From contig JAFAFL010000162.1 of the NCBI GenBank assembly GCA_023423535.1, positions 1-64,000 on the forward strand: a DNA stretch of 64,000 bases, given 5' to 3'. Within the stretch, counting starts at the first letter, position 1. Each line of letters begins with the position of its first letter. A program made the translations under genes and the position numbers. Source of the stretch: Pseudomonadota bacterium. Its GTDB lineage: Bacteria > Myxococcota > Myxococcia > Myxococcales > Myxococcaceae. The notes beneath the pieces were generated by a model. The model was not told the origin of the DNA. It worked only from the letters and a program-made list of their open reading frames with translations, and did no database searches. Below are positions 27,729 to 35,738 of this stretch, piece by piece.

Positions 27729-28469
27729 TCAGGCCGCGTCCTGCTCCTCGGAGAGCAGCGCCGCCTCCTCGTCCTGGTTGAACGCGGAGAGGTAGCGCTC
27801 GAGGAAGGACTTCGTGCGCAGCTCCACCTGGCGCACCCGCTCGCGCGAGACACCCCAGCGGCGCCCGAGCTCCTCCAGCGTCCGCGGCTGATCCTGCGTG
27901 AGCCGCTCCTGGAGGATGTCCCAGCCCATCTCGCCGATGCGCTTGCGGACCTTCTGCAGCGCCTCGTTGACCTCCACCGAGGTCTCCTGCCGCAGATAGG
28001 TGTCCTGCGGACCGGGCCCCGTGTCCTCGAGCCGCTCCACCCAGGTGGTCTCGCCGTCCTCGTCGATGGCGACGTCGAGCGAGAAGTCGCTCATCGCCCC
28101 GCGCTCGGACTCGCCGCCGCGAACCTGCGAGCGGTTGTCCTTGATGTAGCGGGTGATGTACGCGCGGATCCACCAGACCGCGTAGGTGGCGAAGCGCACG
28201 TTCTTCTTCGCGTCGAAGTGCTCGATCGCCTTCATCAGGCCGACGTTCCCCTCCTGGACCAGATCGTCCAGGCGGGTGCCTCCGCGCGCGTACTTCTTGG
28301 CGATGGCGACGACGAACGGGAGGTTGGCCTTCGCCAGCTCCTGCCGGGCGCCTTCATCACCCTTCTTGATGCGCCGCGAGAGCTCGTACTCCTCCTCGCG
28401 GGTAAGCTGCCGGTGAACCGGCATCTGACGAATGTAGGTTGCGATCGAATCCGTTCCGAACGTAGCCAT
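27729..28469 (-). CDS. RNA polymerase sigma factor, RpoH-related
   Basis: 246 aa. Region 1.2/2 spans residues 8-115 with the core-binding and promoter-opening blocks (LVQEGNVGLMKAIEHFD, RFATYAVWWIRAYI). Region 4 is at about 185-235 (TLEELGRRWGVSRERVRQVE). The acidic linker DEDGETTWVERLED matches the RpoH family. The usual region 3 between RSQVR and that linker is nearly absent, so the protein is shorter than a standard RpoH. Myxobacteria use such factors in stress and development. It acts alone here, with about 165 bases of upstream DNA and no anti-sigma gene. Confidence 0.88.
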   Translation of the reverse strand: MATFGTDSIATYIRQMPVHRQLTREEEYELSRRIKKGDEGARQELAKANLPFVVAIAKKYARGGTRLDDLVQEGNVGLMKAIEHFDAKKNVRFATYAVWWIRAYITRYIKDNRSQVRGGESERGAMSDFSLDVAIDEDGETTWVERLEDTGPGPQDTYLRQETSVEVNEALQKVRKRIGEMGWDILQERLTQDQPRTLEELGRRWGVSRERVRQVELRTKSFLERYLSAFNQDEEAALLSEEQDAA

Positions 28470-28636
28470 CTGGCACCTCCTGCTCCGGGAGCCCGGCGCT
28501 GACGGTCCTTCTGACGCTCCACGCTGAATTGCGTTTCGCGTCGGGGACCCCTGAGTCAGGAAGCCCGCTCACCCGATCGATTAGCGGCGCTTCCAAATCC
28601 CCCCTGTGTTCATCCGCAGAGGAGAGAACGCTCGAT

Positions 28637-30034
28637 CTACGGAAGAATCTTCCCGGGATTGCACAGGCCGAAGGGATCGAAGAGCGCCTTCAACTGGCGC
28701 TGAACATCGAGGACCTCTTTGGCCTGCTCCAGAGGGAGAAACGGCCGTTTTGCGCAGCCCACGCCGTGCTCGCCGGTGATTGTTCCACCGGCTGCAACAG
28801 TCATTTCCAACATCCGGACCACCGCTTCGTCCACGCGCGCGCGCTGCTCGTCGCTGCTCCAAAGGATGTTCGCGTGGAGATTCCCGTCGCCCGCGTGGCC
28901 GTAGGTGGCGACGCGAAGCCCCAGCTCGCGGCCCATGAGCTTGAGGGATTCGACTACCCGCGCGAGCTGCGAACGCGGGACGACGATGTCCTCGGAGATC
29001 TTGTGACGCTCCAGTGACCGGAGCGACACGGAGAGCGTGCGCCGCGCTGCCCACAGCCGTTCTCTCTGGGATTCGTCGCCGGCGAGGACCGTTTCGATCG
29101 CGCCGTGGGTTTCGGCGATGGATGCGACGCTCGCCAGCTCTTCGAGCAGGGGCTCATCTGCGCCGCCGTCCACTTCGACGACCAGAGCCGCGCCGGTGCC
29201 CTGCGGGAACGCGTAACCCTTCCCGTCCACCGCGAGCACGCACTGCTCGTCGAGCAGCTCCAGCGTTCGCGGGAGCAGGCCGCCCTGGAGGATCGCGGTC
29301 ACGCCGCGCGCGGCGGAGAGGACGTCCGGGAAGAGGCAGAGCGCGGTCTTGATGAAGCGCGGACGCGGGAGGAGCTGGAGGGTGATCTCCGTCGCGATGC
29401 CGAGCGTGCCCTCGCTGCCGACGAAGAGCCCGGTGAGGTCGTAGCCGGCCACGCCCTTGATGGTGCGGCGGCCCACGCGGATGACCTCGCCCTTCGGGAG
29501 CACCCACTCCATCCCCAACACGTAGTCGCGCGTGACCCCGTACTTCAGCGCGCGCGGGCCGCCGGCGTTCTCCGCCACGTTGCCGCCGAGCGTGCACCAG
29601 TCCCACGAGTTGGGATCCGGCGGGTAGAAGAGGTTCTGCTCCTCCGCCGCGCGCATGAGATCGCCGGTGATCACGCCGGGCTGCACGGTGGCCGTGAGGT
29701 CCTCCGCCTTGAGCTCGAGGATCCGGTTCATTCGCTCCACGCTGAGCGAGACGCCGCCGTGCACGGGGATCGAGCCGCCGCTCTTGCCGCTTCTCGCACC
29801 GACCGGCGTGTAGGGGACGCCGTGCGCGTAGCAGGTGCGCGCGATGAGCGAGACGTCCTGAGTGCTCTCCGCGAAGACGACGAGATCAGAGGGGTGCGCC
29901 GGGTGGCCCGATTCGTCGCGGCCGTAGTTGGCGAGCGTGTCCTCGTCTTGCCGGAGCTGATCCGGACGCAGCTGCGCCTGCAGGTCCGCGAGGACTCGCT
30001 GGAGCTGCTCGGGCGTGAAGGAAGGGCCGGTCAC
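28637..30034 (-). CDS. FAD-linked oxidase, GlcD/D-lactate dehydrogenase type
   Basis: 465 aa. GTG 30034 overlaps the folE stop as GTGA, a sign of translational coupling; longer starts run inside folE. The PCMH-type FAD domain has VVFAEST, PYTPVGARSGKSGGSIP, the GGNVAENAGGP loop, KGVAGYDLTGLFVGSEGTLGI. The C-terminal oxidase domain has YGHAGDGNLHANI and GTITGEHGVGCAKRPFL. These fit 2-hydroxy-acid dehydrogenases such as the GlcD subunit of glycolate oxidase or D-lactate dehydrogenase. The iron-sulphur partner is not encoded next to it, so a stand-alone enzyme is likely. Substrate not decided by sequence. Confidence 0.88.
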   Translation of the reverse strand: MTGPSFTPEQLQRVLADLQAQLRPDQLRQDEDTLANYGRDESGHPAHPSDLVVFAESTQDVSLIARTCYAHGVPYTPVGARSGKSGGSIPVHGGVSLSVERMNRILELKAEDLTATVQPGVITGDLMRAAEEQNLFYPPDPNSWDWCTLGGNVAENAGGPRALKYGVTRDYVLGMEWVLPKGEVIRVGRRTIKGVAGYDLTGLFVGSEGTLGIATEITLQLLPRPRFIKTALCLFPDVLSAARGVTAILQGGLLPRTLELLDEQCVLAVDGKGYAFPQGTGAALVVEVDGGADEPLLEELASVASIAETHGAIETVLAGDESQRERLWAARRTLSVSLRSLERHKISEDIVVPRSQLARVVESLKLMGRELGLRVATYGHAGDGNLHANILWSSDEQRARVDEAVVRMLEMTVAAGGTITGEHGVGCAKRPFLPLEQAKEVLDVQRQLKALFDPFGLCNPGKILP

Positions 30035-30666
30035 TTGCTGCCGTGCGCAGAGATGCGCGCCCAGAGTTCGCGGCGCAGCGGGCCGTCCTTGCGGAGCGCT
30101 CCTTCGTACGCCTCCGCATGCGTGCGGGCGTGGCTCTGGTTCTCGCCGCGCAACTGCAGGCAGGTCATGTCCGCCTCGAGCACGCACGCCGACGCCTTGG
30201 TGGTGAGGACCTCGCGCAGTGAACGGGCCACCGCGCGCGCCAGATCCTCCTGGAGGATCAGCCGGTGCGCGAAGCAGTCGAGCAGCGTGGAGAGCCGGCC
30301 GAAGCCGACGACCTCCTTGTTCGGCGCGTAGGCGATGTGCGCGATCCCCTCGTACGGGAGCAGGTGGTGCGGGCAGACGCTCCGGTAGCGAAGGCCGGTC
30401 ACGATCACCAATTCGCTGCCCGCATCCTTAGGCGCGGGGAAGCGCTCGCCCAGCGCCTGCTCCGGCGTGAGACGGTAGCCGTCGAGGAACTCGTCCAGCC
30501 ACGCGGAGGTCACGCGCTCGGGAGTCTCCTTCACGTTCGGATCGGAGAGATCCGCGCCCGAGGCCGCGAGGAACTCGGAGATGGCGCGCTCCATGCGGGC
30601 GCGGTCGGGCCCGGCCGGCCGGTGCGGCGTTGAACGAGTCCCCGGCTTCTTCACGTTGCGCGGCAC
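30031..30666 (-). CDS. folE: GTP cyclohydrolase I
   Basis: 211 aa. It converts GTP to 7,8-dihydroneopterin triphosphate, the first step of folate and tetrahydropterin synthesis. The zinc site is intact: Cys and His of SVCPHHLLPYEG and the distal Cys of MTCLQLRG. The substrate-binding block VVGFGRLSTLLDCFAHRLILQEDLA is also present. The N-terminal 25 residues are basic and unconserved. It is the first gene of a coupled pair with the FAD oxidase, an unusual partner. Confidence 0.93.
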   Translation of the reverse strand: MPRNVKKPGTRSTPHRPAGPDRARMERAISEFLAASGADLSDPNVKETPERVTSAWLDEFLDGYRLTPEQALGERFPAPKDAGSELVIVTGLRYRSVCPHHLLPYEGIAHIAYAPNKEVVGFGRLSTLLDCFAHRLILQEDLARAVARSLREVLTTKASACVLEADMTCLQLRGENQSHARTHAEAYEGALRKDGPLRRELWARISAHGSK

Positions 30667-31414
30667 GCGGCCCTTCTACGTCATTGAAGGAGGGACCGCG
30701 ACGACAGTCGAGGACGGGGCGGCAGTGAGGGTGGACCCGTCGGGACGGGACTGCTCGCGGCGAGCGTGCTTCCTGGCGTCACCCTTTGCGGCGGCGCTCG
30801 AGGAGTCTTCGCGCTGACGCCGAACGCCCAGCGCGCACCGCTCATCCCGCCTGGCGAGCGACACGTTTCTTTGTGCGAGAGGGGCGGCGCAGTCCGAGTC
30901 CGACTACGAACGCTTCATGCGCCCTTCGGTCCTGGTCGCGCCCGCGAGCCCGTTTTCGGGCCGCTGTGGGGAACCGAGGTGGGGTGACGACGCGCTGACA
31001 AAAAACGCAGCAATCATTGCCACTTAGACGATCCAATGGTCACCCCACGCGGGTTTCCCAGCGGTGCGCATTTTCGGCGTCGCCGGCGAGGGATGCGGAA
31101 CTCGTTTCGCTCACGTGGCGTACCGTCGGCGGCGAACCCGCTTTCGTCGTCGCCCTTCTCCGCCACGAAGGGACCACGCGCCGAAGCATCGAACTCACTT
31201 CACCTGGCCCGAGATCGACATGGCGCTGACCTCACAGCGCGGATCAACGCACCTGTCGTACGAGGCGGGGGACGCCAGGACTGTTCAGCGCCTCGGTGAC
31301 GGACGCTGGAGTGTCGTGCTCTACTTCGCGGGCGCAGGCTCGATTCGCATCACCTGCAACGACGTCTACCGCCACGAGGGTTTGGACCACCTCGGGTAGG
31401 GCACGCACGAGGCT
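30667..31414. other. 748-base stretch without a convincing gene
   Basis: This gap between folE and the Rieske gene presumably holds the folE promoter region. Composition is somewhat less GC-rich than its surroundings near 30,980-31,060. Several short overlapping frames exist on the + strand; the best is a 60-residue frame from ATG 31220 to 31399 (WSVVLYFAGAGSIRITCNDVY). It lacks a ribosome site and any recognised relative. No tRNA-like or terminator-like structure was noticed. Confidence 0.4.
31220..31402 (+). CDS. Doubtful small hypothetical protein
   Basis: A 60-residue frame with protein-like composition in its second half (an alternating beta pattern around VVLYFAGAGSIRITCNDV). Longer versions starting near 31017 or 31064 are Arg-rich and look like noise. 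It is convergent with the Rieske gene. No ribosome site. It may be a real small protein or a decayed fragment. Confidence 0.2.
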
Positions 31415-31735
31415 CTACGTGAACCGCCCCTCCGTCGCGACGAAGATTCTCCCCTCCTCCACGCGCACGTCGAACACGCGGACCTGCGCTTCGGTGAAGA
31501 GCGTGCATCGGCCAGTGCGCACATCGAACGGCCACGCGTGGAGCGGGCACCACAACTCGCTGCCCATCAGGTCGCCGGAGGACAACGGCCCGCCTCGATG
31601 CGGGCAGTCGTTGTCGATCGCGTGGAGCGTCCCGTCGAGGTTCACCAGCGCGACCATCCAGGCGCCGACCTCCACGCACTTCTTCTTGCCCGGCGGCAGA
31701 TCCGCGACTGCGCCGGCGTCCACCCACTCGGCCAT
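31415..31735 (-). CDS. Rieske 2Fe-2S ferredoxin
   Basis: 106 aa with both Rieske cluster motifs, CPHRGGPL and CPLHAWPFD, giving the two Cys and two His ligands. The size and NirD/BphF-like layout indicate a soluble electron-transfer ferredoxin, not a membrane bc1 subunit. It starts six bases after the isochorismatase-like gene, the last of a three-gene operon with an isomerase. That setting suggests electron supply to a redox step in aromatic or related compound turnover, but no oxygenase is present here. Confidence 0.9.
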   Translation of the reverse strand: MAEWVDAGAVADLPPGKKKCVEVGAWMVALVNLDGTLHAIDNDCPHRGGPLSSGDLMGSELWCPLHAWPFDVRTGRCTLFTEAQVRVFDVRVEEGRIFVATEGRFT

Positions 31736-31741
31736 CGCGCG

Positions 31742-32287
31742 CTACTTCACGGCCTTCGACACGGCCTTGAACTCGGGCGTGCCGGCGACGTGGAGCATGT
31801 CGAAGAGCGCGCTCTCCACGCTCGTCACGTACGCGCCCGCGGCCTTGATCATGTCCAGGCCGGCGAGGCGGTCCTCTTCGTCGCGGGACATCACGGCGTC
31901 GCGGCAGACCCACGGCACGTAGCCCTGCTCCTGCAGATCGCGCACGGTCTGGAAGACGCACACGTGGGTCTCCATGCCCACGATGAGGATCTGCTTGCGG
32001 CCGCTGAAGGCGGACTCGACCTCGGGGAGCACCGAGGAGAACTTCAGCTTCTCGAACACCGGCGCGCCCTCCAGCACCGCGCGCACGGGCTCGAGCGTGG
32101 GGCCGATGCCCTTCGGATACTGCTCGGTGCAGACGATCGGCAGGTCCAACGCGCGCGCGCCTTGGATCAGCGCCACCGACCGATTCACGAGGCGCGACAG
32201 CCGGGGCTCGCTCATCGCCGCGCAGAGGCGCTCCTGGATGTCCACCACCAGCACCGCCGTGTTCTTCCGATCCAGCCTCACGCTCAT
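31742..32287 (-). CDS. Isochorismatase-family cysteine hydrolase
   Basis: 181 aa. ATG 32287 overlaps the stop of the upstream isomerase gene as ATGA, so the frame's longer upstream extension is not real. The catalytic triad positions are visible: Asp in VLVVDIQ, Lys in FEKLKFSS, and Cys in VGMETHVCVFQT after the cis-peptide region. By family knowledge it hydrolyses amide or vinyl-ether bonds (YcaC, nicotinamidase, isochorismatase). Substrate unknown. Cytoplasmic. Confidence 0.88.
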   Translation of the reverse strand: MSVRLDRKNTAVLVVDIQERLCAAMSEPRLSRLVNRSVALIQGARALDLPIVCTEQYPKGIGPTLEPVRAVLEGAPVFEKLKFSSVLPEVESAFSGRKQILIVGMETHVCVFQTVRDLQEQGYVPWVCRDAVMSRDEEDRLAGLDMIKAAGAYVTSVESALFDMLHVAGTPEFKAVSKAVK

Positions 32288-32895
32288 CTCGTCTCCTCCT
32301 GACCCGCGGCCCGCTGCAGCGCCGCCTCCACGAACCCCAACCGGTCGTTGCCGAAGAACATCTGCTCGCCCACGAAGAAGGTCGGCGCGCCGAAGGCACC
32401 TCGCCTGACCGCCTCCTCCGTGTTCAGGCGCAGCCGGTCCTTCACCTCCGGCGAGAGCATGCGCGCGAAGGCGGCCTGTGGATCGAGGCCCGCCGAGGCG
32501 GCGAGTTCGCGGAGAACCTCGGGGCGCGAGATGTCCCGGCCCTCCACGAACGCGGCGCGGAAGACGACGTGCGACCATGCGGGCAACAGGCCCACCTCTT
32601 CGGCCACGAACCCGAGGCGATCCGCGCTGAGCGAGTTCACCGGGAAGCCGTCCGGCAGCACCACCTGCGGCAGGCCATAGACGCGCGCCCAGTCCTGCAG
32701 GTCTTTGTAGAGGTAGCGCGCCTTGTACATGTTGCTCACCGGGGGCTCGCCGCCGGTGGCCTTGAACACGCCGCCGAGGAGGAACGGCCGCCACCTCAGC
32801 TGCGCGCCCGTCCGCTGGGCGAGCGCCTCGACCTGCGTCGAAGCGAGGTACGAGTACGGACTGCCGTAGTCGAAAAAGAACTCCAGAGCGCGCAT
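32284..32895 (-). CDS. DsbA-family oxidoreductase, 2-hydroxychromene-2-carboxylate isomerase type
   Basis: 203 aa from ATG 32895 after GGGAG. A kappa-class GST/DsbA fold: FFFDYGSPYSYLAS at the N-terminus, where a Ser replaces the redox CxxC, an inserted helical domain, and GAPTFFVGEQMFFGNDRL near the C-terminus. This matches HCCA isomerases of naphthalene and aromatic degradation, which use glutathione. It heads an operon with the isochorismatase-like and Rieske genes. Its start is 25 bases from that of the divergent ATP-grasp-like gene. Confidence 0.87.
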   Translation of the reverse strand: MRALEFFFDYGSPYSYLASTQVEALAQRTGAQLRWRPFLLGGVFKATGGEPPVSNMYKARYLYKDLQDWARVYGLPQVVLPDGFPVNSLSADRLGFVAEEVGLLPAWSHVVFRAAFVEGRDISRPEVLRELAASAGLDPQAAFARMLSPEVKDRLRLNTEEAVRRGAFGAPTFFVGEQMFFGNDRLGFVEAALQRAAGQEETR

Positions 32896-32920
32896 CCGCT
32901 CCCGTTTATCATCCCGCTGC

Positions 32921-34420
32921 TTGCAATCACTCCAGGACATCCTCCACGCAGACGCGCGGCGCTTCGGGCCGACGCTGGCAGAGGCCGCCTACCGTCGGGG
33001 CCTCGCGGTCACGCAGAAGGACGGCACCACCCGCCCCATCCCCGTCACCGCCACGCCGGTGATCCTCCCCGCCGCGGAGATCCGCCGCCGCGCCGAAGCG
33101 TCCCGCGCGATCAGCAGCGCCGCGCTGAAGGTCGCGCGCTGGGTGCTCGGGGGCGACGAACCGGAGCGGATCCTCGGCGCGCTCTCGCCGCTCGAGCGGA
33201 AGATGGCGGACGCGACCTGGCGGAACGTGAGGACGCTCGCGACCACGCGCGTGGACTACTTCGAGGCCGGCGGCGTCCCGTACGCGCTGGAGGTCAACGC
33301 CACCATCCCCGCCATGCAGGGCTACAGCGACATCGCCGCCAACGCGTTCATCGACACGGTGGGCCGGCACGCGGGGCTCAACGACGCGTGGGTGGCGAAG
33401 CTGCAGGCGGAGAACGGGAGCAACGCGCTGGCGCTCTTCCGCGCACTGCTCGAGGGCTACGGCGCGCAGCGAAACGGCGCGATGCCCGAGCGCATCCTCC
33501 TGCTCTGCCGGCGCAACGACGCGCAGCTGACCGAGCAGCAGTACCTCGCGGCGCGCTTCAGCGAGCTCGGCGTGGAGGCGGAGGTCGTGCACCCCGACGA
33601 GCTGTCGGGCGAAGACTCGGTGCAGGCGCGCGGCAAGACGTGGGACCTCGTCTATCGCCACCTCTTCGTGCGCAGGCTCGAGGAGACGCCGTCGCCGTGG
33701 GTGGAGCGCTTCTTCCTCGAGTACCCGCGGTTCAAGACGGTGCTGCTCAACCCGCCCTCCGCGCAGGTGGAGGTGAAGGGGGCGTTCGCGCTGCTCTCGC
33801 GCGCGCTGCTCGACGACTCGGCGGCTGAGGCCGCGGGGCTGAGCGACGAGGAGCGGGAGATCTGCAGGAGGCTCGTGCCCTGGACGAGGACGTTCCGGGC
33901 GGGACGGTCGGAGGGTCCGGGCGGCGAGCGCGTGGAGGAGCTCGTGGCGCACGTGGCCGCGGAGCCGGATCGCTACGTGCTCAAGCGCTCGTGGGACTAC
34001 GGCGGCAAGGCGGTCTTCGTCGGCCGGGCCCGCAACACGCCGCAGTTCGAGGAGCGCTCACGCGCGTTCGGCGGCGGCGAGGCGTTGGACTGGGCAGGCG
34101 TCTGCGCGAAGGCGGCGACGGACACGGTCGGCGGCGGGTTCGTGGTGCAGGAGTTCGTGGACAACGTGCCGCAGCCGCACCTCATCTGCACCACGAAGGA
34201 CGTCGTGCCCGCGGACCTCTATGTGGACTTCAGCGCCTACGCGTCGGTGCAGCCCGGACGGCAGCCGGCGTGGGGCGGCGTGTGCCGGGGATCGGTCTCG
34301 CAGATCGTGAACATCCTCGGCGGCGGCGGCGTGATGCCGCTCATCAGCCAGGAGGTCGCGGACAAGCTGCAGACGGCCTTCACCGCGCAGCTGGAGCGTC
34401 CGCTGCGGGACCGGCGCTGA
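32921..34420 (+). CDS. ATP-grasp-like protein of unknown substrate
   Basis: 499 aa, with TTG 32921 as the only plausible start and no clear ribosome site. The C-terminal half looks like an ATP-grasp ligase: RYVLKRSWDYGGKAVFVG (nucleotide-binding Lys and Gly loop), VVQEFVDNV (strand that binds adenine) and a final block CRGSVSQIVNILGGGGVMPLI. The N-terminal half contains LEVNATIPAMQGYSD, an EVNxxP metal-site-like motif normally seen late in ATP-grasp enzymes. That order suggests a circular permutation, as in glutathionylspermidine-synthase-like families. Product unknown, probably a peptide or amide bond. Confidence 0.7.
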   Translation: MQSLQDILHADARRFGPTLAEAAYRRGLAVTQKDGTTRPIPVTATPVILPAAEIRRRAEASRAISSAALKVARWVLGGDEPERILGALSPLERKMADATWRNVRTLATTRVDYFEAGGVPYALEVNATIPAMQGYSDIAANAFIDTVGRHAGLNDAWVAKLQAENGSNALALFRALLEGYGAQRNGAMPERILLLCRRNDAQLTEQQYLAARFSELGVEAEVVHPDELSGEDSVQARGKTWDLVYRHLFVRRLEETPSPWVERFFLEYPRFKTVLLNPPSAQVEVKGAFALLSRALLDDSAAEAAGLSDEEREICRRLVPWTRTFRAGRSEGPGGERVEELVAHVAAEPDRYVLKRSWDYGGKAVFVGRARNTPQFEERSRAFGGGEALDWAGVCAKAATDTVGGGFVVQEFVDNVPQPHLICTTKDVVPADLYVDFSAYASVQPGRQPAWGGVCRGSVSQIVNILGGGGVMPLISQEVADKLQTAFTAQLERPLRDRR

Positions 34421-34436
34421 GGCGCTGAGGCGCTGA
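34413..34436 (+). repeat. Three tandem copies of an 8-base repeat over a stop codon
   Basis: GGCGCTGA occurs three times head to tail. The stop codon of the ATP-grasp-like gene is the TGA of the first copy, and each further copy also carries TGA. Slippage would change the downstream spacing without harming the protein end. Confidence 0.8.
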
Positions 34437-34502
34437 GAATCTGTAAGCGGGCCTGACAAGTCGGATGGGCAACAAAGTGTGCATGGGTGCGACAATGCCC
34501 AC

Positions 34503-35738
34503 ATGCCCCGCCAGCTCACCCGCAACGAGTTCCTCCGCACCCTGAAGGACACCACCATCGACCTCCGCCGCGCCGAGGGCGACGCGCGGCTGGCGCCGGT
34601 GCTGCCGAAGAACGCGGACCTCGATGGCAACGGGAAGATCAGCGGGCAGGCCGAGCTGGACCGGCTCTTCACCCAGCTCGACAGCTTCGGGCGCAACGCG
34701 GCGGCGCAGGCCACGGCGCTGACCGGCGAGGACGGCAAGGGCACCGCGGCGGCGCGTGCGGTGGCGGCGCTGGGCGAGCTCACCGGTAAGCGCGAGGTCT
34801 CGGGCTGGGTGGCGGGCATCGACCTCGACCCGCGCACCGACTGGTCCACGTACACCGCGCCGAAGGGCTCGTGGGGCAACGCCGCGGCGATGCTCGGCGC
34901 GTCGGCGATGCTCGTGCAGAAGCACGCGAACAACTACGGGACGCACCAGCCGTGGTTCAACCTCGATCCGAACCACGCGCTGCCGGCGAACACGCCGCTG
35001 CGGGGGCTCGGGCAGACCGAGCGCAACCCGAACGGGGTGTGGAAGTGCAACCTCTTCGGCGGCAACGCGCTGTGGGCCGCCGGCTTCGAGCCGCCCTACT
35101 ACGGCAACCGCGGCCGCGGCGAGTACCCGAACGCGAACCAGTTCTGGAAGTTCAGCGACCGCTACGCGAAGCAGTTCGGCAACAAGGTGCACTTCACGAT
35201 GGTGGAGGAGCTCGACCTGACGAAGCTCTCCCCCGACGAGCGCGACGCCGCGGTGGCGCGCCTGCTCCAGTCCGCGAAGCCCGGCGATCTGCTGATGGTC
35301 GATCACCTCGGCGAGGAGGTCACCGACGGCGGCCACACCCGAGTGGTGATGGCGAACAACCTCCGCCCCGATGGCACCGGCACCATCGAGTCCGGACAGG
35401 CCACGCAGTCCCAGGCCACCGTCCGCAGCGAGGGCCTCTCCTCCTTCACCAACGAGGAGAAGATCTGGATCCTCCGACCGAACCGGCCGCGCGCTGCACC
35501 CGGGCCGCAGCCGAAGCCGGCACCCGCGCCCGGTCCGACGCCGGTTACGCCGTCGCAGCCATCGCAGCCGTCCGTTAGAAATCGCTACCGCGTGGTCTCC
35601 GGCGACACGCTCTCCGGCATCGCGCAGCGGCACCTCGGCAGCGCGGGCCGCTGGCGCGAGATCGTCGCGCTGAACCCCTCCGTCTCCGACCCGCGCCTGC
35701 TCCGCGTGGGCATGGAGCTCGTGCTGCCGCCTCGTTAG
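34503..35738 (+). CDS. Cysteine amidase/peptidase-like protein with C-terminal LysM
   Basis: 411 aa from ATG 34503. Residues about 35-50 carry an EF-hand-like loop (DLDGNGKISGQAE). The central domain has WKCNLFGGNALWAAGF, a typical nucleophile Cys helix of NlpC/P60 and CHAP amidases, and GGHTRVVMANN with the catalytic His. A Pro-rich linker leads to a LysM domain (YRVVSGDTLSGIAQRHLG). By family knowledge such proteins bind and cut peptidoglycan. No signal peptide is present, so export would need lysis or a dedicated secretion system. Its stop overlaps recQ's by four bases. Confidence 0.8.
   Translation: MPRQLTRNEFLRTLKDTTIDLRRAEGDARLAPVLPKNADLDGNGKISGQAELDRLFTQLDSFGRNAAAQATALTGEDGKGTAAARAVAALGELTGKREVSGWVAGIDLDPRTDWSTYTAPKGSWGNAAAMLGASAMLVQKHANNYGTHQPWFNLDPNHALPANTPLRGLGQTERNPNGVWKCNLFGGNALWAAGFEPPYYGNRGRGEYPNANQFWKFSDRYAKQFGNKVHFTMVEELDLTKLSPDERDAAVARLLQSAKPGDLLMVDHLGEEVTDGGHTRVVMANNLRPDGTGTIESGQATQSQATVRSEGLSSFTNEEKIWILRPNRPRAAPGPQPKPAPAPGPTPVTPSQPSQPSVRNRYRVVSGDTLSGIAQRHLGSAGRWREIVALNPSVSDPRLLRVGMELVLPPR

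Noticed and set aside
30842..31299. Several small frames in the folE-Rieske gap
   Set aside because: They overlap each other on both strands, are Arg-rich and lack ribosome sites. Only the frame at 31220 is kept, with low confidence.
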